From assembly GCF_019443105.1 (NCBI RefSeq), contig NZ_JAHZIJ010000018.1:40633-104632 (forward strand): a stretch of DNA of 64,000 bases, read 5' to 3'. The stretch comes from Paenibacillus oenotherae. Its GTDB lineage: Bacteria; Bacillota; Bacilli; Paenibacillales; Paenibacillaceae. The notes beneath the pieces are model-generated. The model was not told the DNA's origin. It searched no databases and saw only the letters and a list, made by a program, of their open reading frames with translations. This document shows, one piece after another, positions 9,478 through 18,358 of the stretch. Positions within the stretch are counted from its first letter, which is position 1. The number at the start of each line of letters is the position of its first letter. Position numbers and translations under genes: made by a program.

Positions 9478-10860
9478 ATGAATCTGTTACCGTCACTATT
9501 ACCTATCCTTACCGTCATCATTTTACTAGCCGTCAATGCCGGTTCGCAGCAAGTGAGATGGATGGTTCGTTTTCAACTATTCAACAGCATTGGCGGTCTT
9601 ATCTACTTATGGGATGATTCATTCGAGATTGGGCCGATCTGGCTTGGGGCAGCCCTTCTATCGAAATATGGGGCAATCTTCTGTGCAACAGCCATGTGCT
9701 TTGTATATTCCGAATTATTCCGCAGGCCGAATTTGAGCATTATTCTTAAGTGGCTCGCGGTTCCATGGCTGCTGCTGGCAGCAGCTCATTGGATCAATAG
9801 GCCTTTCATCGAGCAGACTAATCTTGCATTTAATATGGGCATCCTGTATTTTGCGTGTATTTGCGTACTAATGTTCCTCTCTTATCGCAGAGAGGGCAGC
9901 TACTATCGAAAGAGAGACAGGTGCTTCTTGTATCTGATGCTGCTTCCCGCACTCGCAGCCCTGTTCATCTGCAACCCGCTCCAAAATGCTTTGCCGCCAG
10001 AGCTGCATCTGGAGCAGGCAGTCCCCTGGCTGACACTTCTATCTTTTGTACTATTGATTATTCTGCTGTTCAGCACCGGTCTGCTCGGCATCCATCTGCG
10101 GCTTCACAAAGTAGCGACCGATTCCGTGTCTATGCTGCCGGCTATGACGCATGCGACCGTAATGATCAATCATTCCATCAAGAACGAGATCGAGAAGATT
10201 AATTTCTTGAATTATAAGTCACAGACGCTGCTGCAGGAGCAAAAGGTTACGGAAGCGATCGGACATCTGCAATCCATCTCGAATTCGACGGAGCATCTGG
10301 AGAATATGATCCGGAAGGTGAAGGAGAAGACGAGGGAGATTATCATTGATGAAACGACTTTTAATTTAATCGGATTGGTGCAGTATATTGTCCACTCTTA
10401 TTCCGATCAATTAACAGTCCGAAGCATCTCGACGCTGGTGTCTTACAGTGAAGCGAACATCTGTCTAAGCGGTGACAAGACCCACATTCAAGAAGCGGTG
10501 TCCAACGTCCTGAAGAATGCGATAGAGGCGAAGCGCAGCAGCAACCATGAGATCACCTTGCATTGTTCCGTTACGAAAAATTTCATTCAGCTCGATATAC
10601 GCGATAATGGTGTTGGTATTACGAAGGAAAATTTGTCGCAGGTGTTAAAGCCGCTATTCACCACCAAACAGGTTAATAACGGCAATTATGGAATAGGATT
10701 AAGCTATGCATTTATCGTGATGAAGAAGCATGGAGGGGGGCTGGCGATTAAGAGCGAACCAAATAAAGGAACCACCATCACTATGCGATTTCCTTTAGAC
10801 AGACGGGTTAAGGTGGAGGGAAAAGATGACCAGAATAAAAGTAATGCTGGTAGAGGATGA
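9478..10860 (+). CDS. Membrane sensor histidine kinase
   Basis: 460 residues. The first ~200 are hydrophobic with six or so membrane segments and no extracellular sensor domain, as in kinases that sense membrane or lipid signals. The phospho-acceptor is probably H232 in NHSIKNEIEKINF. The ATPase part shows an N-box (NVLKNAIEA), G1 (DIRDNGVGIT) and G2 (NYGIGLSYAF) with HGGGLAIKSEPNKGTT. GAGCTC sequence and GGTGAG precede the ATG. The end overlaps the start of the response regulator, so the two form a pair. Position right after the PKS genes suggests control of, or response to, their product, but this is inference. Confidence 0.9.
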   Translation: MNLLPSLLPILTVIILLAVNAGSQQVRWMVRFQLFNSIGGLIYLWDDSFEIGPIWLGAALLSKYGAIFCATAMCFVYSELFRRPNLSIILKWLAVPWLLLAAAHWINRPFIEQTNLAFNMGILYFACICVLMFLSYRREGSYYRKRDRCFLYLMLLPALAALFICNPLQNALPPELHLEQAVPWLTLLSFVLLIILLFSTGLLGIHLRLHKVATDSVSMLPAMTHATVMINHSIKNEIEKINFLNYKSQTLLQEQKVTEAIGHLQSISNSTEHLENMIRKVKEKTREIIIDETTFNLIGLVQYIVHSYSDQLTVRSISTLVSYSEANICLSGDKTHIQEAVSNVLKNAIEAKRSSNHEITLHCSVTKNFIQLDIRDNGVGITKENLSQVLKPLFTTKQVNNGNYGIGLSYAFIVMKKHGGGLAIKSEPNKGTTITMRFPLDRRVKVEGKDDQNKSNAGRG

Positions 10861-11407
10861 CGAGTTTTGGGTAGAGAACATTTGCAGAGAGTTGAACAAT
10901 GAGAAGGACATCGAAATCGTCAAGGTCGCTTCGACGAAGGATGATGCAGTCCATTATGCGAGGGAGAATGCCATTGATACGATATTGATGGATATCAACC
11001 TCAGTTCCAATAATATGGACGGCATAGAAGCCGTCAAAGAAATTAACTCGTTCACGCATACGAATATTATTATGCTGACCAATATTGTGGATACGGACGT
11101 CATCCTGCACTGCTTCGAGCATGGAGCGATCAATTACATCTCCAAGTCCAATATAAGAGATATGGTGGAAGCGATACGCGACTCCGTCACGGAGGGCTCA
11201 GGCATCCATCCGGATGCGGCAGAGGCGCTCAGAAAAGGATATCAGAAACTTAAAAAGCTGCAAATTCTCACTTCGGTGGAGAGGGAAGTCTATGAGCTCA
11301 AGGAATCTGGCTTTACGGTAAAGCAGATCGCCAGCAGACTGCACAAGTCGTTCTACACCGTCAAGAATCAGCTGTCTGTTATTAGGAATAAATTAAATCC
11401 TTATTGA
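10826..11407 (+). CDS. NarL/LuxR-type response regulator
   Basis: 193 residues. The receiver domain has VEDDEFW acidic residues, the phosphorylation site D56 in LMDINL, and K-containing YISKSN near residue 110. A LuxR-type helix-turn-helix follows (LTSVEREVYELKESGFTVKQIA, then a VKNQLSVIRNKL recognition helix). It overlaps the upstream kinase gene by 35 bases in a different frame, so it is its cognate partner. It is a DNA-binding regulator; targets are unknown, the adjacent assembly-line genes being the obvious candidates. Confidence 0.92.
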   Translation: MTRIKVMLVEDDEFWVENICRELNNEKDIEIVKVASTKDDAVHYARENAIDTILMDINLSSNNMDGIEAVKEINSFTHTNIIMLTNIVDTDVILHCFEHGAINYISKSNIRDMVEAIRDSVTEGSGIHPDAAEALRKGYQKLKKLQILTSVEREVYELKESGFTVKQIASRLHKSFYTVKNQLSVIRNKLNPY

Positions 11408-11597
11408 TTCGGGATAATGATATGTCAACTGCAGCTGGCTCCGTGAAGGGGCCTATTTTGTTTTGGCCAGGCTTCTGCATGGGGCGAGTCTCCTATTGTT
11501 CATACAAAGAATAGGACTGCATAAATCTAGTAATTGCTGCTATAATAATAGTCCGACCCCATGAATTGATAATCTATGAATATCTAAGAGGATCCTT

Positions 11598-12713
11598 ATG
11601 AAAAAAGTAGTGCAAGCGGTGCTTCTATTCTGTCTGTTGGCAAGTATCTCCGGATATCATCCGGATAAGGCGGCTGCAAGCGGTGAATATACAGCTAAAG
11701 TATTCGGCAGCTCCATTAACGTGCGCAGCGAGCCCTCAATTGAAGCTTCTGTTGTGGGATCGTTGCAGAACGGGGATCTGGTCACGGTCTCCAGTGAAGA
11801 GCACGGGTGGCTGAAGGTGACGAAGGGCAAAGTATCGGGATGGGCGGCAGGTTACTATTTGAAGAAGATTAATGGCAGTGGAGCCGTGACGGCATCCGCG
11901 ACAGATACGGTGGCGCAGACCCCGAATAAGAAGAAGGCACAAAGCGATCAGGCTGCTGTATTGGCAGATGCCTTGCGAATCCGATCAGGAGCCGGACTTA
12001 ATTACAAGGTGCTTGGCGGACTCTCGAAGGGAGAGCTTGTAACTGTGCTTGCCCGCGAAGACGGGTGGGCTCAGATTCGCACGGAAGGCGGCCAGATCGG
12101 TTGGGTGTCGGCACAATATATTGGCGCGGGAGCTGCAGGCAAGACGGCTTCAGGAAAGGCGCCTTCAGGCGTACTTGCGGGGAAAGTGATTGTGATTGAT
12201 CCCGGACACGGGGGAAGTGATCCCGGCAAGATTGGCACCCGCCATAATACATTGGAGAAGGAGCTCAACTTGAGCACATCCTTCTATCTTGCGGAGGAGC
12301 TCCGGGGTCGCGGCGCTCATGTTGTCATGACACGAACGAAGGACGAGCAGAAGCCGGCATTATCCGACAGGGTGAAGACGAGCCGATCAGCAGGAGCGGA
12401 TGCTTTTGTCAGCATTCATTACAATTCATCGGAGAAGAACACTTCGGGCATCCTTACCTTCTACTATTCAGAGACCAAGGATGAGTCGCTGGCCAGAGCG
12501 GTAGAGGGCAGGCTCGCGCAAGGAATTGGGCTGAGAAGCAACGGGATTTCTTACGGCGATCTTCATGTTCTGCGTGAGAATGAGACTCCCTCCACGCTCG
12601 TAGAGCTTGGATTCCTATCCAACGCCAAGGACGAGGCGATTGTCCGCGAATCGGGATACCAGAAGAAGGCCGCCGCAGCAATTGCGAATGGGCTGGCGGA
12701 TTATTTCAAATGA
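11598..12713 (+). CDS. Secreted N-acetylmuramoyl-L-alanine amidase with two SH3b domains
   Basis: 371 residues. A signal peptide (MKKVVQAVLLFCLLASISG) is followed by two bacterial SH3 domains, about 32-92 and 118-178, each with the INVRSEPS / LRIRSGAG start and GWV/GWA ending. The Amidase_3 catalytic domain spans about 197-370, with the zinc ligand in VIDPGHGG, E in LEKELNLS, the SIHYN His, and the catalytic Glu in TLVELGFLSN. It should cleave the amide bond between MurNAc and the peptide stem in cell-wall remodelling or spore/mother-cell lysis. A TATAAT at 11541 may be its -10 but has no convincing -35. A strong terminator follows. Confidence 0.95.
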   Translation: MKKVVQAVLLFCLLASISGYHPDKAAASGEYTAKVFGSSINVRSEPSIEASVVGSLQNGDLVTVSSEEHGWLKVTKGKVSGWAAGYYLKKINGSGAVTASATDTVAQTPNKKKAQSDQAAVLADALRIRSGAGLNYKVLGGLSKGELVTVLAREDGWAQIRTEGGQIGWVSAQYIGAGAAGKTASGKAPSGVLAGKVIVIDPGHGGSDPGKIGTRHNTLEKELNLSTSFYLAEELRGRGAHVVMTRTKDEQKPALSDRVKTSRSAGADAFVSIHYNSSEKNTSGILTFYYSETKDESLARAVEGRLAQGIGLRSNGISYGDLHVLRENETPSTLVELGFLSNAKDEAIVRESGYQKKAAAAIANGLADYFK

Positions 12714-12765
12714 TTGAGAAGCGGCTCCTGCGAGAGCTGAAAATAAGGGCCGACGGCCCTCTTGG

Positions 12766-12798
12766 GAACCTCCATTGATGATAATGGAGGTTCTTTTT
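12766..12798 (+). terminator. Rho-independent terminator after the amidase
   Basis: An 11-bp perfect stem (GAACCTCCATT / AATGGAGGTTC) is followed by five T. A second small palindrome, AGGGCC-GAC-GGCCCT, lies just before it at 12746-12760. Confidence 0.9.
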
Positions 12799-12850
12799 GA
12801 TTGATTTGAGTACATCCACGACGATGCCCTGGCTACGGATGAAATCCTGC

Positions 12851-12953
12851 GTTCCGCATGAAGCCCCACGCTCTGCATGATACCCACGTTCCGCATGAAG
12901 CCCACGCTCTGCATGATACCCACGTTCCGCATGAAGCCCACGCTCTGCATGAG
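12851..12953. repeat. Tandem array of alternating 18-bp units
   Basis: Six units alternate between two related 18-mers, GTTCCGCATGAAGCCCAC (12851, 12888, 12924; the first copy has one extra C) and GCTCTGCATGATACCCAC (12870, 12906, 12942; the last is truncated). The array is therefore a 36-bp higher-order repeat in nearly three copies. The core GCATGA is shared by all units. No gene is convincing here: the minus-strand open frame over it is just repeats. Confidence 0.9.
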
Positions 12954-12984
12954 ATGGCTTCAAGTCAATAAGCAGGGAAGTAAG

Positions 12985-13161
12985 CCTGCGTAAGTGCAGG
13001 AATTTTAGTCAGAAAGTACCTTTACCAGAAAATGCTTGCGATTGAGCAGGGATTTAGAGCGAAATTGATCAAGTAAGAGGAAATAGAACGATAATCCTGC
13101 ACTTTGGCAGGCATTCGGTCTTTAGGAGGCCGGAAGGTGAAAAAAACTGCAGTTACGCAGG
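12985..13161 (+). repeat. Four-stem CCTGC-N6-GCAGG intergenic element, copy 1
   Basis: Four short stems with six-base loops end at 13000, 13050, 13111 and 13161, so their spacing is 50, 61 and 50 bases. Two stems carry one mismatch (CTTGC at 13035 and ACTGC at 13146). Each is followed by an AT-rich GATT/AATT/CATT. The third stem and its flank match copy 3 at 54101 almost base for base. The rest of the interval up to the gene at 13515 has no other gene. Confidence 0.8.
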
Positions 13162-13461
13162 AATGTTCAACGTTGATAGAATCGATCCCCCTGTAGGATG
13201 GCGCAACTCCCTGAGACTAAACCGGACTTTTTCCACAGCTCGCGACAGAGCCAATTGTCCCCCTTTTGCAGAATTTGTCCCCACCCTGCACCTACCAATG
13301 AGTACTTTGAAAGCCCGAATACAGAGCCCTTATCCCGATATGGGGCATAGCGCAAGAAGTGCAGCTTCGCAAGCGATGAGAAAAACATGCTAATCTTAGC
13401 GGAATTGTCGAATTAAGCGGATTAAGAATAAGTCTATTGTCACTTGATGGATGAGAGAAAG

Positions 13462-13497
13462 TGGTATAAATTATCAATTGATACGATTTGTATCAAT
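13462..13497 (+). promoter_or_regulatory. Promoter with inverted-repeat operator before the Calx-beta gene
   Basis: An extended -10, TGGTATAAA, is at 13462-13470. It is followed at once by the inverted repeat ATTGATAC-GATTT-GTATCAAT at 13477-13497, centred near the expected transcription start. The arrangement suggests a repressor site, but the binding protein cannot be named. Confidence 0.5.
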
Positions 13498-13514
13498 AAT
13501 AAGGTGAAGGGTGA

Positions 13515-15047
13515 ATGATTATGAAAGGGATAGTAGGAAGATTGCCGGTGAAATCCAAAGGAAGAGTATTTACTTCCATGCTGCTAGCGCTCGCACTGTC
13601 TGTCGCCAGCTTCGGCGGGGTTGCTTATGGGGATGACACGGTTCCCGCAGAGTTCAGTTTGGACAGCAATTATTACTATATTTACGAAGCAGATGGAACG
13701 CTATACGTGACTGTCGGACTTGCCAATGGCGGGGAATCAGCACTATCAGTAGATTACACGGTTAACGATGGCGTGGCTTATGGCGGTAGTGACTACGGGG
13801 TTGTCTCGGGCACTCTGACATTCGAAAGCGGGCAGACAACTCAGACGATTGAAGTGCCTATCTATGATGATTATGAGGTAGAGGGCGATGAAGATTTCTC
13901 GATTCAGCTGAGCAACCCGAGCGCAGGTGCAGTTCTTGGCGCGAATGCTGTCGGGTATGTGACGATTGGGGATGATGATTATTGGATTCCGGATCCGCCG
14001 GGCGAATTGCAGCTGGAGCCAGAATTTACTTCGGTCAATGAAGGAGAAGGCTATGTTACGTTAGGGGTTAGCCGCACGAACGGTGCTGGCGGCACAGTGA
14101 CGGTTGATTACAGCACAAGCAGTGGAAGTGCTGACGAGAATGTGGATTATTGCGGCACGAGCGGTACGCTGGTGTTTTATGAAGGAGAGACCTGGCAAAG
14201 TATTTATATTCCGATTTATGAGGATGCCGAGTATGAGGGTGAAGAAAATTTCACTGTATCGCTGTATAACGCTTCCGGCGGCGCAAGCTTAGGTTTTGTT
14301 ACGAGCTCGAATGTGACGATTACAGATAATGATGAAGGGCCGTGGAATCCTGGTCAGTTCGATTTTGAAGGGGATTCCTACTCTGTCATTGAAGGTGACG
14401 GCAGTCAGACGGCTTATCTTACAGTAGTCCGCAATAACGGCACAGATGGAGAAGTGACGGTTAATTATTCGACAAGCAACGGATCAGCCCTAAGCGGCAG
14501 CGACTATGAGGCCGTCTCCGGGACGTTAACCTTTGCGCCCGGAGAAAGCTATCAGACGATAGCGATTCCAATATACGATGATCTGCTATCAGAGAGTGAG
14601 GAAAGCTTCACCATTGCGTTAAGTGATCCGACTAACGGTGCAGCACTGGGTTCCATTACAACTGCTGCGGTAACTATCGAGGACAATGATATCACTCCTC
14701 CGTCTCAAATACAGTTTGCAGCAGCGAGCTACCCGTTCATTGAGGAGCTTGGCTGGGCTACCTTGAAGGTCACGCGCACAGGCAATATTACAGAGGCAGC
14801 CAGTGTGAAATTTGCAACGGTTAACGGTACAGCGGCTGCTGGTTCTGATTATGTTGCGGCAGCTGGCACGTTGAATTTTGCGGCAGGCGAGACGAGCAAG
14901 ACGGTCAAGATCAAGCTTGTGGACGATCATGCGGTTGAGTATCGGGAGGCTTTCACGGTGAATCTGTTGAATCCAACGGGCAATGCAGTATTGGGTCCGA
15001 AAGCAGTGACAGAAGTTGTTATTTATGATAAGGATCATATAAAGTAA
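13515..15047 (+). CDS. Secreted protein with four Calx-beta domains
   Basis: 510 residues: a positively charged N-terminus and hydrophobic signal (MLLALALSVASFGG), then four Calx-beta repeats at about 40-150, 165-270, 285-390 and 400-508. Each has the typical pattern of an ...VxEGDGxxxxTVxRxxG strand, a SGSDY acidic turn, SGTLTFxxGETxxTIxIPIYDD and NPxxGAxLG. These are calcium-binding beta-sandwiches. There is no catalytic domain and no LPXTG or SLH anchor, so it is probably a secreted or loosely wall-bound adhesin or matrix protein. ATG 13521 is an equally possible start. Confidence 0.88.
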   Translation: MIMKGIVGRLPVKSKGRVFTSMLLALALSVASFGGVAYGDDTVPAEFSLDSNYYYIYEADGTLYVTVGLANGGESALSVDYTVNDGVAYGGSDYGVVSGTLTFESGQTTQTIEVPIYDDYEVEGDEDFSIQLSNPSAGAVLGANAVGYVTIGDDDYWIPDPPGELQLEPEFTSVNEGEGYVTLGVSRTNGAGGTVTVDYSTSSGSADENVDYCGTSGTLVFYEGETWQSIYIPIYEDAEYEGEENFTVSLYNASGGASLGFVTSSNVTITDNDEGPWNPGQFDFEGDSYSVIEGDGSQTAYLTVVRNNGTDGEVTVNYSTSNGSALSGSDYEAVSGTLTFAPGESYQTIAIPIYDDLLSESEESFTIALSDPTNGAALGSITTAAVTIEDNDITPPSQIQFAAASYPFIEELGWATLKVTRTGNITEAASVKFATVNGTAAAGSDYVAAAGTLNFAAGETSKTVKIKLVDDHAVEYREAFTVNLLNPTGNAVLGPKAVTEVVIYDKDHIK

Positions 15048-15298
15048 CCTTCATTAGAATTAGGATCGAATAAGAAGAGCAAGTGGCGATCGCTTCCCGG
15101 TGTATAATCGGGGAACGGTCGCCTTATTTAATTTGGAAACCTTGATCGTTTTTAGACAGCAAGAAAATACGTGAACACAGCGTCGAATATGAAGATATGT
15201 TAGTTTATTCCTTTTTTCTTCGTCAATTGTCGTATACTTGCTAAGGGGAGATATATTGCGGTTGCCAGTCTTCAATCAATGAACTTTCAGGGGGAGCG

Positions 15299-15730
15299 AT
15301 GATTGTGAACATACAGGGAATTAACCATCTTTGTTTTTCTGTCTCGGATCTGCAGCGTTCGATTGTTTTTTATGAGCAAGTATTTGGGGCCAGGCTGCTG
15401 GTAACGGGCAGGAAGCTCGCTTATTTCGATCTGAATGGATTATGGATCGCATTGAATGAAGAGGATATACCAAGAGAGCATGAGAGCAAAAGCTATACCC
15501 ATATCGCTTTTACGATTACGGAGGATGAGTATGAATCGGTTTACACCCGCTTGCTGGAGCTGAAGGTGGAGCTGCTGCCAGGGCGGGCAAGAGATGTGCG
15601 GGATAAGAAATCGATTTATCTGTTGGATCCTGACGGGCATCAGTTCGAGTTTCATACCGGCTCTCTGCAGGAACGGATGGATTACTACAGGGCTGACAAG
15701 GGCCATATGATTTTCTATGATAAGCAGTGA
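15299..15730 (+). CDS. fosB: Metallothiol transferase FosB (fosfomycin resistance type)
   Basis: 143-residue vicinal-oxygen-chelate protein. FosB-type features run along the whole length: [62 protein letters not shown] and HMIFYD. The metal ligands are H10, H68 and E117. FosB proteins use bacillithiol (or cysteine) to open the epoxide of fosfomycin in the cytoplasm. GGGGGAGCG precedes the ATG. It stands alone with no mobile-element signs, so it is probably intrinsic. Other FosA/FosX types are less likely from the sequence pattern. Confidence 0.9.
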   Translation: MIVNIQGINHLCFSVSDLQRSIVFYEQVFGARLLVTGRKLAYFDLNGLWIALNEEDIPREHESKSYTHIAFTITEDEYESVYTRLLELKVELLPGRARDVRDKKSIYLLDPDGHQFEFHTGSLQERMDYYRADKGHMIFYDKQ

Positions 15731-15776
15731 GAGCAGTGAGAGCAGTGAGAGCAGTGAAAGCACTGAAAACAGTGAA
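15723..15776. repeat. Six 9-bp tandem repeats starting in the fosB stop
   Basis: Units AGCAGTGAG (three times), AGCAGTGAA, AGCACTGAA and AACAGTGAA follow without gaps. The first unit contains the last fosB codons and its TGA stop. Each unit carries another TGA in the same frame. Confidence 0.9.
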
Positions 15777-15875
15777 AGATCGAATTGCGTTTCCTTAAAG
15801 CCATTGCCGTCATCGCTCCAATCGTAAGCTGGGAGCTGCGCGCGGTGGAGCGATGATTCTAGAAGGAGCTGTATC

Positions 15876-16472
15876 ATGCAAATGGACATTGCCGAGATTC
15901 GATACCATACGATTGATTATTTGGCTGCCGGGAATGAGAGACAGAGAAGCGCATATGAGGCATTGAGAAGTTTAGGGGTGTTTCCAAGCTTGCAAGCATT
16001 CAATCCGATCCTTGTAGGCACGGTTCCCATCGGGATAGATATTGCGGGGAGCGACCTCGACATTGCATGTGAAGTGATGGATATGGCTGCATTTGTCCGT
16101 ATTGCGAACGAGCTCTATGGGGAACATGAAGGGTTCCGGTGTATCCGTCGCATGAAGGATGGTATGGAGCGTACAGTTGTTAATTTCGCATATAATGGCT
16201 GGCCAATCGAGATATTCGGACAGCCTGTTCCAACGAAGCGGCAGAACGGTTACATGCATATGATTGTGGAAGCAAAAATATTGGGACTGCTGGGCAGTAC
16301 GGCCAAGGAGGAGATCCGGCTGCTGAAGTTTTCCGGCTTGAAGACCGAACCGGCATTCGGACAGTTTCTGGGGCTGCAAGGGGATGCCTACAAAATATTG
16401 CTTGATATGTATCATTGGAGCGATAAGAGACTGATGCATATGACGAAAAAAAGCAAGACAGACCCCAGTTAA
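15876..16472 (+). CDS. DUF4269-type nucleotidyltransferase-like protein
   Basis: 198 residues. The stretch ILVGTVPIGIDIAGSDLDIACE resembles a nucleotidyltransferase GS...DxD metal site (SDLDIACE) and is characteristic of the DUF4269 family. TVVNFAYNGWPIEIFGQPVP could supply the third carboxylate (E in PIEIFG). AGAAGGAG precedes the ATG. The family is widespread in Bacilli with no settled role; substrate is unknown. The 180 bases to the next gene show nothing notable. Confidence 0.75.
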   Translation: MQMDIAEIRYHTIDYLAAGNERQRSAYEALRSLGVFPSLQAFNPILVGTVPIGIDIAGSDLDIACEVMDMAAFVRIANELYGEHEGFRCIRRMKDGMERTVVNFAYNGWPIEIFGQPVPTKRQNGYMHMIVEAKILGLLGSTAKEEIRLLKFSGLKTEPAFGQFLGLQGDAYKILLDMYHWSDKRLMHMTKKSKTDPS

Positions 16473-16653
16473 TATGCGGGCAGTAGAGAGCTGATAAGAC
16501 TTTGAACAATTATGAAAACGCTGCCAATATTCCAAAAATTACAATAATAATATCAGGCGAATATTCGCTATTTTCCCTCATAGGATGTGAAGAGCCGACC
16601 TCATTAAAGACCTTGCAGGAGCAGGTTGGCAATCTTATATTAGGAGGATACCT

Positions 16654-17376
16654 GTGCGTAAACAGAGCAATGATTCGCCAAAAGTAGCAAGAGATCATTC
16701 CTTCGCTGTGGAAAAGAAAGCACAAACGTTCAGCTTTCGGAATTTCCCGAACAACCCGCTTAATGACAAGGTGACCGAAACGGTGAATCGTATGGGCGGT
16801 GTCGGTGCGGATGCAGAGCACAAATACCGCAAGTCATTGGCTGAGCTGTCACGGACAGCAAAAGAAGTGACAGCCATTATTGCAACAGAGTATGAGCAAT
16901 TGTCCAGTGATCAATATTTGGATCGTTGGTCACTGGTCCAGTTATTAACCGATCTGAACGAACCATCCACATTATCTGCTCTGGAGCAAGTTGTGTCCAG
17001 TACTATACCACCGGAGAAATCGGAGGATCCCCACAGCTTCAGCACGGTTGGAGAAGAAGTTATTATCCGTACGACGGCAATTGAAGGCATTACGCAGCTC
17101 GCAGCTATAGGGGATGAACGGGCGAGAGAGATTCTGCTCAAGCACGCGTCTAGCGACAATTTCTCTATCAAACGGGCAGCCATACAAGGGTTTCTGACAT
17201 ACGGAGGCAAGGATGCCCGCGAAATTCTGCTCAAGTCGCTGCCTGAGGAGGATCATCGGATTCTTGACATTCAGCGTACCGATGTACGAAGGGTTCCGCA
17301 AGCGCAGGGCGGTCTGCATATCGTGAACCGGGACAAAGATGAGCTGCCTCCTCCGGATCTTGACGGCAAGCGATAA
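16654..17376 (+). CDS. HEAT-repeat protein
   Basis: 240 residues, starting at GTG behind TTAGGAGGATA. The first ~75 residues are polar. Residues about 80-200 contain helical HEAT-like repeats (WSLVQLLTDLNEPSTLSALEQVV, VIIRTTAIEGITQLAAIGDERAREILLKHA, FSIKRAAIQGFLTYGGKDAREILLKSL). Such repeats form protein-binding solenoids. There is no signal peptide and no catalytic motif. The gene for a HEARH protein follows 67 bases downstream with its own AGGAGG, so the two may form a transcription unit and work together; this is inference. Confidence 0.75.
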   Translation: MRKQSNDSPKVARDHSFAVEKKAQTFSFRNFPNNPLNDKVTETVNRMGGVGADAEHKYRKSLAELSRTAKEVTAIIATEYEQLSSDQYLDRWSLVQLLTDLNEPSTLSALEQVVSSTIPPEKSEDPHSFSTVGEEVIIRTTAIEGITQLAAIGDERAREILLKHASSDNFSIKRAAIQGFLTYGGKDAREILLKSLPEEDHRILDIQRTDVRRVPQAQGGLHIVNRDKDELPPPDLDGKR

Positions 17377-17443
17377 TACTTAGAGAAGCGTTGATACGAT
17401 ACTCAGGAAGTAGGGGCTACTTACAACCATTAGGAGGCGTTTT

Positions 17444-18130
17444 ATGGCAAGCTGCAGCTACACAGTACCTGACAAGAATGCAAGTGGGGATAACTTGTAC
17501 GGCTCAATTATATGCAACCAGGCCTATATCGATTATTTCTGGAATACGTACGGCTTCAGCGGGAACAAGGATTACTGGGACGACGGCTTCGGCTGGGAGG
17601 ACCCTTGCAATACGGATAAACCGCTTGCGCGCGCCTTTAATGCTTGTTATCTGCTCACTTATTCCGCAGAAGACTTTTCGAATGAAAGCTGGGATGCGCC
17701 AATTCTGAACTGGGGCAGACGATATGTGCGGAACAATATCGACGACCTGCGTTCCCTATGCGGAGATGGCAGCGCGATTGCAAGAGCGTATTCCGGCATT
17801 TTCGTCGATGATCGGGTCGAGGTCTATTTGGGCTTCTTCTATTCCAAGGATGTGCCGGGCCGAGCGGAAACGCTTATCCACGAAGCGCGTCACATGGGAG
17901 GCAAGAGCCACAACGCCAATTTCCCGGCAGGCTCCGTATTCGGAGGCGGCAAAAGCGGCGCAGATTCAAGCTGGGGTTATGAGGGTGCATGGATGTACGG
18001 GGCGCTCTACTTATGGTGGTTCTATGCCGCCGGGGCCCGCACCACCTCTGCTATGAAGCAGCGTGCCCGCCAACGGGGCAACCTGGTTATCGATAATGCA
18101 TTTGCCACACATCCGGGCTTTAGCATTTAG
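17444..18130 (+). CDS. Putative zinc metallopeptidase-like protein (HEARH)
   Basis: 228 residues with no signal peptide or membrane segment. The one recognisable feature is H146-E-A-R-H150, an HExxH zinc-site pattern, within LIHEARHMGGKSHN. The region after it is rich in Gly, Trp and Tyr (GYEGAWMYGALYLWWFYAAGA) and may hold the third ligand. The N-terminal half is Cys-, Trp- and Asp-rich. I do not recognise a named family. Start ATG has AGGAGG at 17432. Peptidase activity is an inference from one motif. It follows the HEAT-repeat gene and ends before a strong terminator. Confidence 0.65.
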   Translation: MASCSYTVPDKNASGDNLYGSIICNQAYIDYFWNTYGFSGNKDYWDDGFGWEDPCNTDKPLARAFNACYLLTYSAEDFSNESWDAPILNWGRRYVRNNIDDLRSLCGDGSAIARAYSGIFVDDRVEVYLGFFYSKDVPGRAETLIHEARHMGGKSHNANFPAGSVFGGGKSGADSSWGYEGAWMYGALYLWWFYAAGARTTSAMKQRARQRGNLVIDNAFATHPGFSI

Positions 18131-18186
18131 CGCGGGGGCATCCATGGGGCTGGAAGCTCCCGGGAATATACAATAGAGCTATAGAG

Positions 18187-18209
18187 CCCGCGAGCAATCG
18201 CGGGTTTTT
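18187..18209 (+). terminator. Rho-independent terminator
   Basis: Perfect 7-bp GC stem CCCGCGA-GCAA-TCGCGGG followed by five T. It closes the HEAT/HEARH transcription unit. Confidence 0.92.
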
Positions 18210-18358
18210 AATTTGAGCAGGATGTGTTAAATATTAAGAAATAAAAAAGATATCAAACAAAGAGAAGAACATGATACACTGAAAAAGGGAATAAAATGAA
18301 GTCAAGCCCATGTTTGTGTGCTTTTCGCTTCGCCAAACTTAGTGGGAGGTCATTCGCG

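Noticed and set aside
1-11407. Mycosubtilin/iturin-type cluster
   Set aside because: The ligase resembles that of MycA, but here ligase, KS and NRPS parts are on separate proteins and the PKS ends in a BtrH-like domain; no aminotransferase or multi-module NRPS is visible.
12851-13161. Possible CRISPR array
   Set aside because: The 18-bp units are contiguous without spacers, and the following stems are only 16 bases with loops that vary and unequal 50/61 intervals. No cas gene is in the window.
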